Shown: positions 15,991-26,288 of the stretch, in pieces
Position numbering within the stretch: position 1 is the stretch's first letter
How the letters are laid out: each line of letters begins with the position of its first letter
Source: Thermomonas sp. XSG
Lineage (GTDB): Bacteria > Pseudomonadota > Gammaproteobacteria > Xanthomonadales > Xanthomonadaceae
DNA: 64,000 nt
Direction of reading: 5' to 3'
Assembly (NCBI RefSeq): GCF_014678725.1
Contig: NZ_CP061497.1
Location: forward strand, 1,256,001-1,320,000
Made by a program: the position numbers and the translations under genes
The notes under the pieces: generated by a model
Databases searched by the model: none
What the model saw: only the letters and a program-made list of their open reading frames with translations
What the model was told of the DNA's origin: nothing

Positions 15991-16500
15991 ATGCGCCGCA
16001 TCGGCCTGTCGCTTGCCCTGCTGTTCGCCTTCTCGCCTGCGGTCCTCGCCCAGACCGCCGCGCATGCCCCGGTCGCCGAAAGCGCCAGCGCCGCCGACGT
16101 GGACCGCCTGCTGCAGGCGATGGACATGAAGACGATGATGGCCGGGATGATGCAGCAGATGCAGGGCGCGCAGGAAAAGATGCTGGCCGACGCGTTCGGT
16201 GCCGATCTCGACGAGGCCAAGCGCGCGCGGATGCAGGAAGCGATGGCGACCAGCAGCACCATCATCCAGAAGCACCTGTCGTGGGAGGCACTGGAGCCGG
16301 TGGTGCGCAAGGTCTACATGCAGGTCTTCAGCAAGCGCGAAGTGCAGGCGATGACTGCGTTCTACGCCAGCCCGGAAGGCGCCTCGATCCTGAAGAAGTC
16401 GCCGCAGGCGATGGGCCTGACCATGCAGGAGATCCAGCCGGCGATGCAGGCGGCAATGCAGGAAGTGAAGACCGCCATCGAACAGAAGGCGGCGAAGTAA
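15991..16500 (+). CDS. Periplasmic DUF2059 domain protein
   Basis: The 169-residue protein has a clear signal peptide (cleavage near ALA-QTA, residue 21). An alpha-helical Met-rich domain follows (DRLLQAMDMKTMMAGMMQQM) and ends in the DUF2059 core (VFSKREVQAMTAFYASPEGA). The function of DUF2059 is not established. The gene stands alone, convergent with truC. Confidence 0.85.
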   Translation: MRRIGLSLALLFAFSPAVLAQTAAHAPVAESASAADVDRLLQAMDMKTMMAGMMQQMQGAQEKMLADAFGADLDEAKRARMQEAMATSSTIIQKHLSWEALEPVVRKVYMQVFSKREVQAMTAFYASPEGASILKKSPQAMGLTMQEIQPAMQAAMQEVKTAIEQKAAK

Positions 16501-16539
16501 GCCACGGGGCCATGCCGGCCGGCCCCGCCAACGCGGGGA

Positions 16540-17247
16540 TCAGGCCGTCGGCACCCCGAACAGCGCCAGCGCCCTGGTGAACTCCGCATCCGGCGGCGCC
16601 AGCGCTTCGATGCGCGCGCCGGTATGCGGATGGGTGAAGGCCAGCCGGCGCGCGTGCAGCAGCATGCGATGGATGCCGAGGCCGCGGAAGCTGCGGTTGT
16701 GGCGGCCGTCACCGTGGCTGGAATCGCCGATCAGGTGATGCGACAGATGCTTGAGGTGGCGGCGGATCTGGCGGAACCGGCCGGTCTTCGGCGAGGCCCG
16801 CAACCATGCGTAGCGCGAGGTGGGAAAGCCCGACGAAGGCAATGCCAGCTCGCAGGTGGCAAGCACCTCGAAGGCGGTCTGCGCGGGCTTCTTCAGCGGC
16901 TTGCCGGGGCCGCCGTCCAGGTCGTGGTCGACCACGAACGCCCGCTCGGCCGGCCAGCCGCGGCAGATCGCCCAGTAGTCCTTCTCCACCTCGTGCGACA
17001 TCAGCGTCTTGCCCAGCGCGGAAGCGGTATCGCGGTCGAACGCCAGCAGCAGGCAGCCGCTGGTGGCGCGATCCAGCCGATGCACCAGGAAGATCGGCCG
17101 GCCGAACTGTTCGCGCAGGCGGTCGGCCGCGAAGTCGGTTTCGCCGCGCGCCAGCGCGCTGTCGTGGACCATCAGCCCGGCCGGCTTGCAGACCACGGCC
17201 AGCGTGTCGTCGCGGTAGAGGACGGGCAACGCGGGGGCATCGGACAT
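16540..17247 (-). CDS. truC: TruC-like tRNA/rRNA pseudouridine synthase
   Basis: The 235-residue RluA-superfamily enzyme has the catalytic motif HRLDRATSG (catalytic Asp), an early [11 protein letters not shown] segment and a late [19 protein letters not shown] block. No S4 domain is present. Short single-domain members with the HDS...D insertion are usually TruC, which modifies U65 of tRNA-Ile and tRNA-Asp. The exact site is inferred from family resemblance. Confidence 0.85.
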   Translation of the reverse strand: MSDAPALPVLYRDDTLAVVCKPAGLMVHDSALARGETDFAADRLREQFGRPIFLVHRLDRATSGCLLLAFDRDTASALGKTLMSHEVEKDYWAICRGWPAERAFVVDHDLDGGPGKPLKKPAQTAFEVLATCELALPSSGFPTSRYAWLRASPKTGRFRQIRRHLKHLSHHLIGDSSHGDGRHNRSFRGLGIHRMLLHARRLAFTHPHTGARIEALAPPDAEFTRALALFGVPTA

Positions 17248-17402
17248 CGGCGGTGGTCATCGGCGGGAAGGCGCACATTGTCCCGGCAATCGCCCGGCGC
17301 CGCATGCCCGATGCACGCCGGTGCCTTCCCGCCGACCGACCGCTGGCGCTAGAGTCGCGTGGTGCGCCGCGCAGCCCGGTCTGGCGCCCGACGAGGCAGG
17401 CC

Positions 17403-17570
17403 ATGGCGCCCGAGACACCCGCAGGCTCGTTTCCTCCCGCCAGCGCGGAACCGGTCTTCCGGGCGCGCGGGCTGGGCAAGGTCTACCGCATGGGCGACGT
17501 GCAGGTCACCGCGCTGCGCGATGTCGACCTCGACATCCGCCGCGGCGAGTTCGTGGTCCTGCTGGGCCCG
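17403..17570 (+). pseudogene. 5' remnant of an ABC transporter ATPase (LolD/MacB type)
   Basis: From the ATG at 17403 the frame encodes about 56 residues of a typical MacB/LolD-type ATPase N-terminus ([18 protein letters not shown], then GEFVVLLGP). It breaks exactly where the Walker A loop (SGSGKS) should follow. The frame then continues as meaningless Cys/Arg-rich sequence to a stop near 17753. The remainder of the gene is missing, and the next 278 bases belong to another gene in a different frame. This is the left side of a deletion scar. Confidence 0.85.
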
Positions 17571-17848
17571 CGGTCCTGCGGGTGCCGGTCAGCGCGGTGT
17601 TCCCGGCGCCGGGCGCGGCCGGGGACGGCGGCGGGCAGATGGCCGTATTCGTGGTGGAAGGCGGGCGCGCGCGCCTGCGCAGGATCACGGTGGCCGACCG
17701 CAACGGCGAGGAAGCCTGGATCACGGCGGGCCTGCACGCGGGCGAACGGGTGATCCAGTACCCGGGCGATGCCGTGTCGGACGGCATCCGCGTGCGCGCG
17801 CGCGGTGCCGACCGCCCGCTGATGCGCGGCGCCCACGCCGGCAGGTGA
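17571..17848 (+). pseudogene. 3' remnant of an HlyD/MacA-type periplasmic efflux adaptor
   Basis: In another frame, the sequence after about 17573 encodes the C-terminal end of a periplasmic adaptor: [13 protein letters not shown], then [36 protein letters not shown] and a stop at 17848. There is no start, signal peptide or coiled-coil hairpin. Together with the ATPase fragment just upstream, it shows that an ABC ATPase-permease-adaptor operon lost most of its length in one deletion. The breakpoint is uncertain by about 10 bases. Confidence 0.8.
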
Positions 17849-17916
17849 CGCGGCAGCGCGCGGGCAGCGGCGAAGCGGCATGCGCATGCCCGCCGTATCG
17901 CCACCCGCTGTCGCCC

Positions 17917-19251
17917 TCAACGCATCCGGAACAGTTCCTGGTGGAAGGCGTGCGGCGCCAGCCCGCTCGCCACCAGGTCGGCGCGCACCGCCGCGCCGAA
18001 CCCGGCAGGTCCGCAGAACCATACGCCGGCGTCGCGCCACTGCGGCACCGCTGCGCGGATCGCAGCGCCATCGAGGAAGCCGTCGCGCGGACTGATCCGC
18101 ACGTGCAGGCGCACGTCCACCGAACGCGCCAGCGCGGCCAGCCGCTGCAGGGTCGGGCCATCGTCCACGTCGGTGGCGTAGAACAGGTCCACCTCGGCGT
18201 GGCCGGGCTCGTGCTCCAGCTGCTGCATCCGCGCCAGGAACGGGGTGATGCCGATGCCGCCGGCAATCCAGACCTGGCGCGGCTTGCCATCGGCGAAATC
18301 GAAGCAGCCGTAGGGGCCTTCGACGGTGACCGCATCGCCCACGTGCAGCGCCTGCGGCAGGGTGCGGGTGTGGTCGCCCAGCGCCTTGGTCACGAACCGG
18401 ATCATGCCGGTCTCCGGATGCCAGTCGGAGGCGATGGTGTAGGGGTGCGCGCCCTCGTGCCGGCGCGAGGCGACGAACGCGAACTGGCCGGCCCGGTGCC
18501 CGGCCCAGCCCGGCTGCATGCCGATCTCCACCTTCAGCATGTCCAGCGGCGGCGGAAACACTTCCATCGCCTGCACGGTGCCGCGCAGCCTGCGGCCCGC
18601 ACCGATCCGCCCGGTCAGCGACACCAGCGCGGCCCAGCTGCCGGCCAGCAGCGACACCGCCACCAGCCAGCCGACCGGCTGCCGCCAGTACGCGCCGTCC
18701 AGCAGCACCACGGTATGGAAGGCCAATGCCAGCCATGCCAGCGGGACCAGCCGGTGGGTGCGCGCGAACCAGTGGTAGGGAATGCGCCGCCACAGCGCGA
18801 CCACCAGCAGGACCAGCAGGCCGTAGAAGGCGAATTCGCCGATCTCGTCGGCCAGTCCGCGCTGGCCGCGCAGCCACGCCTCCAGCGCGTCGGCAGGCGC
18901 CGCCCGCGGCCCGCGCGGCGGCCGCACCAGCCAGCCCCAGCCGACCATCCACTTGCTGCCCAGCGCCCACCACCAGTGCAGCACCGCCGCCACCAGCACG
19001 CCGATGCCCAGCCACTTGTGCAGGCGGTACATCTTGTCCAGGCCGTCCAACCGCGTTTCCAGCCAGCGTCCGCGCAGCGCCAGCACCATCGCCGCGGCCA
19101 TCCCCACGATCGCCACCACGCCGGTGTACTGCACCACCAGCCCGCGCCAGGCGAACCAGCCCCAGCCCGAGGGCCATGCGGCCACGGCCAGCGCGAACAG
19201 CAGGCTGGTCCCGGCCAGTAGCCCCCACAGCGTCCAGCGGATCGGTTTCAT
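17917..19251 (-). CDS. Ferric reductase-like transmembrane flavoprotein oxidoreductase
   Basis: The start at 19251 is supported by AGGAGG six bases upstream and gives 444 residues. The N-terminal half has about six membrane helices with spaced histidines (KMYRLHKWLGIGV, VLHWWWALG, FARTHRLVPLAWL), as in the ferric reductase/NOX/MsrQ-type haem domain. The C-terminal half is a ferredoxin-reductase module: FAD-binding HPYTIAS, NAD(P)-binding IAGGIGITPFLA and the closing CGPAGFG motif. It should pass electrons from NAD(P)H through FAD and haem across the inner membrane. The acceptor (ferric iron, oxygen or another) is not known. Confidence 0.85.
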   Translation of the reverse strand: MKPIRWTLWGLLAGTSLLFALAVAAWPSGWGWFAWRGLVVQYTGVVAIVGMAAAMVLALRGRWLETRLDGLDKMYRLHKWLGIGVLVAAVLHWWWALGSKWMVGWGWLVRPPRGPRAAPADALEAWLRGQRGLADEIGEFAFYGLLVLLVVALWRRIPYHWFARTHRLVPLAWLALAFHTVVLLDGAYWRQPVGWLVAVSLLAGSWAALVSLTGRIGAGRRLRGTVQAMEVFPPPLDMLKVEIGMQPGWAGHRAGQFAFVASRRHEGAHPYTIASDWHPETGMIRFVTKALGDHTRTLPQALHVGDAVTVEGPYGCFDFADGKPRQVWIAGGIGITPFLARMQQLEHEPGHAEVDLFYATDVDDGPTLQRLAALARSVDVRLHVRISPRDGFLDGAAIRAAVPQWRDAGVWFCGPAGFGAAVRADLVASGLAPHAFHQELFRMR

Positions 19252-19332
19252 GGCATTCCCTCCTGGCCCAAGCATGCCACCCAAGACTTTCGCCACGCTT
19301 TGGCCGCGATGGCGCCCGCAGCCCCGCCGGCG

Positions 19333-20283
19333 TCAGCGATGCTCGCCCCCGCCGCAGTGGCGTGCTTCCATCTGCAGGGTCACATGGTCGATGCCGAACC
19401 GCGCGCCCAGCATGCCGGCCAGTTCGCCACGCAGCGCGTCGACATCGGCTGCATCGTCCGCCAGCAGGACGTGCGCGGTGAGGATCGGTTCGCGCGAGCC
19501 CAGCGCCCACACGTGCAGGTCGTGTACCGCGGCCACGCCGGGCAGCGCCTGCATGGCATCGCGCACCTCGTCGATGTCCAGCCCCGCCGGCACGCCCTGC
19601 ATCAGCACCTGCGCGGCCGCGCGCAGCAGCAGCCAGGTGCGCGGCAGCACCCACAGGCCGATCAGCACGGCGATCACCGGATCGACCACGGTCCAGCCAG
19701 TGAAGCGGATCAGCAGCGCGCCCGCGATCACGCCCAGCGAACCGAGCATGTCGCTCCACACTTCCATGTAGGCGCCCCGGACGTTGAGGCTTTCGCCCGC
19801 GCCGGCCGCCAGCAGGCGCATCGACACCAGGTTGACCAGCAACCCGAGCGAGGCCACCACCAGCATGGCGTTCGATGCCACCGCCTGCGGCTCGCGGAAA
19901 CGACCCAGCGCCTCCCACAGGATGAAGCCGGCCACCACGAACAGCAGCCCGCCGTTGGCCAGCGCACCGATCGCCTCCATCCGTGCATAGCCATAGGTGC
20001 GCCTGGCATCGGGCGGGCGGCGGCTCATGCGCACCGCGAACAGGGCGATGCCCAGCGCCAGCACGTCGGTCATCATGTGCGCGGCGTCGGACAGCAGCGC
20101 CAGGCTGTTGCTGAGCAGGCCGCCCACGACCTCCACCAGCAGGAACAGCAGGGTCAGCCCGAAGGCGATCCACAGCGGCCGCTCGTGGCGGATCCGCGCG
20201 GGCACGTGGCTATGGCCGTGGTCGTGGTCTTGCCCGGGGCCGTGCCCGTGTTCGTGCGGATGATCGGAGTGGCCTGCGCCCAT
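19333..20283 (-). CDS. Cation diffusion facilitator metal exporter (Zn/Co/Cd)
   Basis: The 316-residue start at 20283 opens with a His-rich cytoplasmic tail (HPHEHGHG, HDHGHSH) typical of CzcD-type zinc carriers. Six membrane helices follow, with the metal-site signatures LLSDAAHMMTD and YMEVWSDMLGS. A C-terminal cytoplasmic ferredoxin-like domain covers about 225-310. Such proteins export Zn2+ and related ions in exchange for protons. Confidence 0.9.
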   Translation of the reverse strand: MGAGHSDHPHEHGHGPGQDHDHGHSHVPARIRHERPLWIAFGLTLLFLLVEVVGGLLSNSLALLSDAAHMMTDVLALGIALFAVRMSRRPPDARRTYGYARMEAIGALANGGLLFVVAGFILWEALGRFREPQAVASNAMLVVASLGLLVNLVSMRLLAAGAGESLNVRGAYMEVWSDMLGSLGVIAGALLIRFTGWTVVDPVIAVLIGLWVLPRTWLLLRAAAQVLMQGVPAGLDIDEVRDAMQALPGVAAVHDLHVWALGSREPILTAHVLLADDAADVDALRGELAGMLGARFGIDHVTLQMEARHCGGGEHR

Positions 20284-20412
20284 CGCCGTGGATGCCCGGG
20301 AAATGCCTGCGAAGATGTCCGGCACCCTAGCGACAGGCGCGCGGGTTACACAATTCCAGCGCCCCGGTAAGGCTGCGGAATGTGGCCTGCGGACGGCACC
20401 GCGCACGCATCG

Positions 20413-22065
20413 CTATCGTCGCGGCCACGCCGCCAGCAGCGCCCACAACCCACCGACGCCGGCGATCCAGGTGGACACCGGCAGCGACAGCAGCTGCGGC
20501 CCGCCAGCCTCCAGCGCATACAGGACCGCGGCCACGATCAGCAGGCCGACGCCGAGGATCGACGCCACTACCCGCCGCTGCATGGCCGCAAGCGTCTGCG
20601 CGATCTCGCGCAGGTCGGTCGAACGCATGCTCAGCTCGTGCCCGCCCTGCACCTGCTGCTGCAGCCAGGCGTGCAGCAGCCGCGGCATTTCCGGCGCGCG
20701 GGTGACCAGCTCCGGCATCCGCTTGCGCAGCTCGCCGGCCAGCCGCTTCGGGCTGTAGCGTTCGGCCAGGATGTCTTCCAGCACCGGCCGCGCCACCGCC
20801 CAGATATCGATCTTCGGGTCCAGCTGGCGGCCCACGCCCTCGATGTTCAGCAGGGTCTTCTGCAGCAGGATCAGCTGCGGCTGCAGGGTCAGTTCGTAGC
20901 GTTGCGCGGTGCGGAACAGTTTCACCAGCACCTCCGCCAGCGAGATCTCGCTGAGCGGGCGGGTGAAGTACGGCTCGCAGACCGCACGCGCGGCGGCTTC
21001 CAGCTCGTCGATGCGGATGTGCGGCGGCATCCAGCCGGCCTGCACGTGCAGCTCGGCGATGCGCCGGTAATCACGGTTGAAGATCGCCATGAAGTTCTCG
21101 GCGAGCCAGTACTGGTCGTCGCTGGAGAGCTGCCCCATGATCCCGAAATCCAGCGCGATGAAGCGCGGGTCCGCCTTGCGCTCCGAGTCCACCCAGATGT
21201 TGCCGGCGTGGGCATCGGCGTGGAAGAAGTTGTCGCGGAACACCTGCTGGTAGAACACCCGCACGCCCTTGGCGGCCAGCGCGCGGCGGTCGATGCCGGC
21301 GGCATCCAGCGCGGCGATGTCGTCGGACGGAATGCCGCGCACGCGCTCCATGGTCATCGCGCGCTCGGCGGTGTGGCTCCAGATCACCTCCGGCACGTAC
21401 AGGTCGGGCGAGTTCAGCCAGTTGCGCCGCAGCAGGCTGGCGTTGCCGGCCTCGCGCTGCAGGTCGAGTTCGGCGGCCAGCGTGTTCTCGATCTCGGCGA
21501 CGATCTCCCGCGGGCGGATCTTGTCGGCACTGGGATGGGTACGCTCGACAATGCCCGCCACGTTCTTCAGCAGCGCGATATCGGCGGCGATCAGCCTGGC
21601 GATGTCCGGGCGCAGCACCTTAACCACCACCTCGCGACCATCGTGCAGGGTGGCCGCATGCACCTGCGCGATGCTGGCGGAGGCCAGCGGGGTGGTATCG
21701 AACGCCGCATAGGCATCGGTGATGCCGCGACCCAACGCCGCTTCCACCAGTGCGCGGGCCTGCACGCCGTCGAACGGCGCGACCCGGTCCTGCAGCAGGG
21801 TCAGCTCCTCGGCGATGTCGGGTGGCACCAGGTCGCGACGGGTCGAGAGGATCTGTCCGAACTTGACGAAAATCGGCCCGAGCTCCTGCAGCGCCAGCCG
21901 CAGCCGCGCGCCGCGCGGCTGAGTGGCCACTTCGCGGGAGGCGCGCGGCACGAACGGCCGCATCAGCCTGAGCCAGCGCTCGGCCGGCGTGTCGTCCAGC
22001 AGGTCGTCCAACCGGTAGCGCAGCAGCACTCGACCGATCTTCCATGCACGCAGCGCCGACTTCAT
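20413..22065 (-). CDS. ubiB: UbiB, atypical kinase-like ubiquinone biosynthesis factor
   Basis: The 550-residue ABC1/UbiB protein shows the family KxGQ motif ([18 protein letters not shown]), the Ala-rich loop replacing the P-loop ([11 protein letters not shown]) and the [12 protein letters not shown] and LDFGIMG motifs. Two C-terminal membrane helices end the protein. UbiB is an ATPase needed for aerobic ubiquinone synthesis at the inner membrane. It overlaps ubiJ by 4 bases (ATGA at 22062-22065). UbiE is not next to this pair, unlike the E. coli ubiE-ubiJ-ubiB order. Confidence 0.95.
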   Translation of the reverse strand: MKSALRAWKIGRVLLRYRLDDLLDDTPAERWLRLMRPFVPRASREVATQPRGARLRLALQELGPIFVKFGQILSTRRDLVPPDIAEELTLLQDRVAPFDGVQARALVEAALGRGITDAYAAFDTTPLASASIAQVHAATLHDGREVVVKVLRPDIARLIAADIALLKNVAGIVERTHPSADKIRPREIVAEIENTLAAELDLQREAGNASLLRRNWLNSPDLYVPEVIWSHTAERAMTMERVRGIPSDDIAALDAAGIDRRALAAKGVRVFYQQVFRDNFFHADAHAGNIWVDSERKADPRFIALDFGIMGQLSSDDQYWLAENFMAIFNRDYRRIAELHVQAGWMPPHIRIDELEAAARAVCEPYFTRPLSEISLAEVLVKLFRTAQRYELTLQPQLILLQKTLLNIEGVGRQLDPKIDIWAVARPVLEDILAERYSPKRLAGELRKRMPELVTRAPEMPRLLHAWLQQQVQGGHELSMRSTDLREIAQTLAAMQRRVVASILGVGLLIVAAVLYALEAGGPQLLSLPVSTWIAGVGGLWALLAAWPRR

Positions 22066-22700
22066 GCGGCCAGGCCCTGCTCGCGACGCAGCCGGGCGAT
22101 CTTCGCGGCAATGCGCTCCACGCCGTCGCGCAGCGCATCCACGTCATCGTGGAAGGCATCCAGCTCGGCGCGCGGCACCACGTCGCGGCTTTCCTCGGTG
22201 ACATATTCCGCCGCCATCCCCGCGAGGTTGCGGCCGGCGACCTGTGCCTGCTGCAGCGCCGCGCGCACGGCCCTGGCGATCTGCACGCCCAGCACCTCGC
22301 CGAACACGCGCACGAACGGCAGCTGCCAGTCGGGATCGAAACCCTGCGCCAGCTTCTGCAGGCGACGCGCGAGTTCGGCATCCCCCTCGATGCGCAGCTT
22401 GCCCACCGGCGGCGCGTTGCTGCTGCGGAAGATGGGCAACTGCTGGATCAGCCCGCCCAGGGTGGCGCGCACGCCGAGATCCGGTTCGGCATCTCCATCC
22501 AGCGGTCCCACCCGCAGCGCTTCACCCTCCACCCGTACCTGCAGGGCCAGCGGGGGTGACGCAAGCGTCAGCGCCACCCTCTGGCCCTCCAGCGCGCGCA
22601 GGCCGCCGCGGGTGTCCTCGTCCAGCGCCAGCGCCTGATTGAGCGCCAGCTCCAGCGCGCGGCCAGCGGGTTGTTTCCAGTTGAAGGCGGGCTCGGTCAT
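22062..22700 (-). CDS. ubiJ: UbiJ, SCP2-domain ubiquinone biosynthesis accessory protein
   Basis: The start at 22700 gives 212 residues. The N-terminal half is an SCP2-like lipid-binding domain (residues about 15-115), and the C-terminal part is a helical, coiled-coil-like tail ([21 protein letters not shown]). UbiJ binds ubiquinone intermediates in the soluble Ubi complex. Position directly upstream of and overlapping ubiB supports the call. Confidence 0.88.
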   Translation of the reverse strand: MTEPAFNWKQPAGRALELALNQALALDEDTRGGLRALEGQRVALTLASPPLALQVRVEGEALRVGPLDGDAEPDLGVRATLGGLIQQLPIFRSSNAPPVGKLRIEGDAELARRLQKLAQGFDPDWQLPFVRVFGEVLGVQIARAVRAALQQAQVAGRNLAGMAAEYVTEESRDVVPRAELDAFHDDVDALRDGVERIAAKIARLRREQGLAA

Positions 22701-22755
22701 GCGCGCATTGTAGGGCCGGTCGCGCGCCGGCACCGCGCGCCCGCGCCCGCCCGGA

Positions 22756-22911
22756 TCAGACCCGTTTACGCAGGAACGCAACCACGGCGAGGATCAGGAA
22801 GACGACGAACAGCACCTTGGCGATGGTGGCCGCCATGCCGGCAAGCCCGCTGAAGCCGAGGAAGGCGGCGATCAGCGCGATGATCAGGAAGACGAGGGCG
22901 TAATGCAGCAT
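22756..22911 (-). CDS. Small DUF1328 (YtjA-like) membrane protein
   Basis: This gene encodes 51 residues, with start at 22911 and TGA at 22756-22758. The sequence has two membrane helices around a Gly-rich turn ([20 protein letters not shown], then [15 protein letters not shown]) and ends in basic KRV. This is the DUF1328/YtjA family, found widely in proteobacteria, often stress-induced and of unknown function. Confidence 0.88.
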   Translation of the reverse strand: MLHYALVFLIIALIAAFLGFSGLAGMAATIAKVLFVVFLILAVVAFLRKRV

Positions 22912-23044
22912 CGGACGACTCCGTTCGGCCGCGCCGGATTGGCGCCGCGCCAGACTGGACGCGGCCCGATCACGCCGGGGTGAAGGCGCGCACCCATCGC
23001 CGACGCCTGCACCTTCGGGGCCGCAAGCGGCGGGTCTCGGCCCG

Positions 23045-24040
23045 TCAGCGCCCCAGCGAGGCCTGCAGCCGCGCCAGCCCTTCGGCCATGGACACCTTCG
23101 GCACGTAGCCGAAATCGCGCGTGGCCGGCGCCATCGAATACCAGTGCGCAGTGCTGAGCTGTTCGGCCAGGAAGCGCGTCATCGGCGGGTCGCCGCGCAG
23201 CGGCAGCGCGGTCCACAGCACTTCGCAAACGGCGCCGATCGCATAGGCAGCACGGAACGGCAGTGTTGCCTGCACTTCCGGCGCGCCCGCCGCGCGCAGC
23301 AGCCCGTTCAATACCTCGCGCAGCGGCCATGGTTCGCCGTTGCTGATGAAATAAGCGCGACCAGCGCAGGCTGCGCCGGCATGCAGATGCTCCAGCGCAT
23401 CCACGTGCGCCTGCGCGGCGTTGTCGATGTAGGTGGTGTCGACCAGGTTGTCGCCGCTGCCGACCAGCCGCAGGCGCCCGGCCCGCGCGCGCTCCACCAG
23501 CCGCGGCAGGATCTGGGTATCACCCGGCCCCCAGATCAGCCGCGGCCGCAGCGCCACCGTGGCCAGCGCCGCGTCATTGGCGGCCAGCACCTCGCGCTCG
23601 GCGATGATTTTCGTCGTCGCGTAATGCGCCTTCACGCCTTCGCCATAAGGCACCTCGTCGGCGCTGGCGCCTTCCACCGGATGGGTCGCGCGATGCGCGA
23701 CGCTGGGCGTGGAGGTGTGCACCAGCCGGCCGATCCCGTGCGCGCGGCAGGCCGCGATCACGTTGCGGGTGCCGGTCACGTTGGCATCGAAATAGCTCTG
23801 GTAACTGCCCCAGGTGCCGGCCTTGGCGGCGTTGTGCAGCACCGCGTCGAAGCCTTCCGCGAACGCCGCCAGCACCGCTTCGCGGTCGGCCAGGTCGCCC
23901 TGCAGCTGGCGCACGCCCAGTGCGTCCAGCGCCGCGTGGCGGCTGCGGCTGAAGCTGGCGACCTCTTGTCCCCGCGCCAGCAGCGCGCGGCACAGCGCCT
24001 GGCCGAGGAAACCGCCGCCACCGGTGACGAGCAGCTTCAT
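23045..24040 (-). CDS. oleD: OleD, NADPH-dependent 2-alkyl-3-ketoacid reductase
   Basis: The 331-residue extended SDR has a TGGGGFLG Rossmann motif, a Thr/Ser site (LVHTSTPSV) and the catalytic YATTK. It sits next to oleC (ATGA overlap at 24037-24040), with oleB and oleA further upstream. OleD reduces the 2-alkyl-3-ketoacid from OleA to the beta-hydroxy acid in long-chain olefin synthesis. Family-wise it belongs to the 3-beta-hydroxysteroid dehydrogenase/isomerase group; the neighbourhood decides the call. Confidence 0.9.
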   Translation of the reverse strand: MKLLVTGGGGFLGQALCRALLARGQEVASFSRSRHAALDALGVRQLQGDLADREAVLAAFAEGFDAVLHNAAKAGTWGSYQSYFDANVTGTRNVIAACRAHGIGRLVHTSTPSVAHRATHPVEGASADEVPYGEGVKAHYATTKIIAEREVLAANDAALATVALRPRLIWGPGDTQILPRLVERARAGRLRLVGSGDNLVDTTYIDNAAQAHVDALEHLHAGAACAGRAYFISNGEPWPLREVLNGLLRAAGAPEVQATLPFRAAYAIGAVCEVLWTALPLRGDPPMTRFLAEQLSTAHWYSMAPATRDFGYVPKVSMAEGLARLQASLGR

Positions 24041-25689
24041 GCCCTGCCCCCCGCGGGTTGCGCCGCCGCCCATGCCGCCAGCTTCTCGCGGCCGATCTTG
24101 GCGTTGTGGCGGATGTCCACCGGAAAGGGTTTGGGATGGTGCAGGAAGCGCTCGATCTTCGCGGTGTGGACGAAACCCTGCGCGAGGTGGCGCAGCTCGT
24201 CGGCGACTTCCGCCACGTCGGCCTGCGCGCCCGGCTTCAGTTCGAACACCAGGACCGGCGTTTGCGTGTTCCTGGGACCGACACCGACCAGTGCAGTGCG
24301 CAGCACCTGCGGATGGGTGTTGAACACCGGCTCGACCTGCTCGGTGCACAGCGTGGTCTGCGCATCCACGACCACCCGCTGCGACTTGCGCCCGCAGAAC
24401 CACAGCCGGCCCGCGTCGTCGAACCAGCCAAGGTCGCCCATGCGGTGGACGATGCGGCTGCCGCCGTCGGGCAGGGTTTCGCGGATCTTCGCCAGCGCGG
24501 TCTGCACGTCGCGGTTGAAGTAGGCATCGGTGGCGCTGGGACCGGCGACGGTGATTTCGCCGACCTGCCCGGGCGCGACCTGCATCCCATCGCGCCACTC
24601 CGGGATCGCGCCATCGTCGATGCCGATGATGCGCACAGTGTTGCCCGCCACGGGCCGGCCCACGCAGGTGCCGGCGCCGGCTTCGGTGCGGGCGCGCAGG
24701 GTCAGCAGTTCGCGGCCTTCGATCACCGCCACCGGCAGGCATTCGGTGGCGCCATAGGGCGTCCACAGCTGCGCATCGGCCGGCAGCAGCTCCAGCATCC
24801 GCCGCACCACGTCGGGCGGTACCGGCGCACCGGCGCTGGTGACGCGCTTCAGGGTGGGCAGCTTTTCGCCGTGCGCGGCCAGCACGCCCATCAGCGCCGG
24901 CGAACCGAACAGCTGGGTCACGCCGAAGCGTTCGATGGCCGCATGCAACTTGCGCGGATCGGCCTTGGCCGGGCGCGTGGGGTCCATGTCGGGAATGATG
25001 CTGGTCAGTCCCAGCGCGGGGTCGAACAGGGCGAACGGCGGGAAGGTGGGGAAATCGATGCCGCCCGCGCCGATCCCGAACGCGTCGCCCAGCATCGCGA
25101 TCTGCGCGACGAAATGCCGGTGCCGGTACACCACGCCCTTGGGTACGCCGGTGCTGCCGCTGGTGAACAGGATCGCGGCCACGTCCTCTCCGTCGGTGTC
25201 GGCCAGCTGCGGACCGGCGCCGGCGCCTTCGGTCTCGATCCGCGCCAGCGTGGCGTCGGCCAGCAGCGGCCAGCGTCCGGTGGTGATGCGCACCGATGCC
25301 GATTTCGCCCAGCCCAGCAGCGCCTTGGCCAGCATCGCCAGGGGAATGCCGACGAACGCTTCCGGCCGCGCCTCGCCAAGGCACTGCTTGAGCGCGCGCC
25401 GGTCGATGCCGGGGTCGACCAGCACCGGCACCGCGCCGGCCTTGAACAGCGCGAACATCAGCAGGAAGAACTCCGGCGTCGGCCGCACCATCACCACCGT
25501 GCGGGTGCCGCGACGGATGCCGCGCCCGGCCAGGCCGGCGGCGATGGCGTCGCTGCGCGCATCCAGCTGCGCATAGGTCAGCGCCACCTCGTAGCGGCCG
25601 CCCGCGCCGGGGCAGCGCATCGCCACCTGGTCGGGGTGCTCGCGGGCAAGCCGCGGCAGCGCCACGGCGATGTTGCAGGGGTCGGTCAT
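24037..25689 (-). CDS. oleC: OleC, ATP-dependent beta-lactone synthetase
   Basis: The 550-residue adenylate-forming enzyme has the AMP-binding P-loop [12 protein letters not shown] and the YGATE motif. A hinge and C-terminal domain are also present ([20 protein letters not shown]). OleC closes a beta-hydroxy acid into a cis-beta-lactone. It is translationally coupled to oleD and lies in the olefin locus. A general fatty-acyl-CoA ligase would be the alternative if the context were absent. Confidence 0.92.
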   Translation of the reverse strand: MTDPCNIAVALPRLAREHPDQVAMRCPGAGGRYEVALTYAQLDARSDAIAAGLAGRGIRRGTRTVVMVRPTPEFFLLMFALFKAGAVPVLVDPGIDRRALKQCLGEARPEAFVGIPLAMLAKALLGWAKSASVRITTGRWPLLADATLARIETEGAGAGPQLADTDGEDVAAILFTSGSTGVPKGVVYRHRHFVAQIAMLGDAFGIGAGGIDFPTFPPFALFDPALGLTSIIPDMDPTRPAKADPRKLHAAIERFGVTQLFGSPALMGVLAAHGEKLPTLKRVTSAGAPVPPDVVRRMLELLPADAQLWTPYGATECLPVAVIEGRELLTLRARTEAGAGTCVGRPVAGNTVRIIGIDDGAIPEWRDGMQVAPGQVGEITVAGPSATDAYFNRDVQTALAKIRETLPDGGSRIVHRMGDLGWFDDAGRLWFCGRKSQRVVVDAQTTLCTEQVEPVFNTHPQVLRTALVGVGPRNTQTPVLVFELKPGAQADVAEVADELRHLAQGFVHTAKIERFLHHPKPFPVDIRHNAKIGREKLAAWAAAQPAGGRA

Positions 25690-25784
25690 CCGCGCATTAT
25701 CGCCCGCCCCCCTTGCGCGCCGGCCCGGCGCGGAAAAAAATCGCGTCCCCGTTCCGTACTTTCGCCGCGCAAGGCCCGGCCCCC

Positions 25785-26210
25785 ATGCACCCCTGCCTGA
25801 CCTGCGGCGCCTGCTGCACCCAGTACCGCGTCGCCTTCCACTGGATGGAATCGGACGAGGTCACGCCCGGCGGCGTGCCGGCCGCACTCACCGAGCGGCT
25901 GGACGCCCATCGCCTGTGCATGCAGGGCACCTTCGCCCCGCCGATCCGCTGCGTGGCGCTGGATGCCGACATCGGCAAGTACTCGCGCTGCAGCATCCAT
26001 CCCAACCGGCCGTCGGTCTGCCGCGAGGTCGAAGCCTCGTTCGAGTTCGGCCGCCCCAGCGCGCAGTGCGACAAGGCACGGATCGCCTTCGACCTGCCGG
26101 TGCTGACCGCCGCCGACTGGCGCTGGCGCGACGGCGCCGACAACGACGACCACCCGGACGATAGCGGCAACAGCCCGTCGCCGCCGGCGATGCCGCCGGT
26201 CGCCGCGTGA
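25785..26210 (+). CDS. YkgJ-family cysteine-cluster protein
   Basis: The 141-residue protein starts at the ATG at 25785, right before CLTCGACC. The conserved Cys set (CLTCGACC, RLCMQG, IRC, YSRCSIHPNRPSVCREVE) is that of the YkgJ/CxxCxxCC family, thought to bind zinc or an Fe-S cluster. The function is not established. It is divergent from oleC (95-bp gap), and its tail is low-complexity (Asp, Ser, Pro). Confidence 0.85.
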   Translation: MHPCLTCGACCTQYRVAFHWMESDEVTPGGVPAALTERLDAHRLCMQGTFAPPIRCVALDADIGKYSRCSIHPNRPSVCREVEASFEFGRPSAQCDKARIAFDLPVLTAADWRWRDGADNDDHPDDSGNSPSPPAMPPVAA

Positions 26211-26288
26211 GCGGCGGGTTGATCCCGATCAAAACGCCCGCCGGCACCAGCGTGCAGGCTGGATGTCCACCCATCGGAGAGGCATGAC

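Noticed and set aside
16505-16527. GC hairpin between the DUF2059 gene and truC as intrinsic terminator
   Set aside because: The stem is only 7 bp and no T-run follows on either strand.
17403-17753. A complete small ABC-type protein
   Set aside because: No Walker A, signature or Walker B motifs follow; the sequence after LLGP is frame-shifted adaptor DNA.
17483-20173. 896-residue minus-strand open frame
   Set aside because: It is out of frame with the ferric-reductase-like and CDF genes, which carry all expected motifs.
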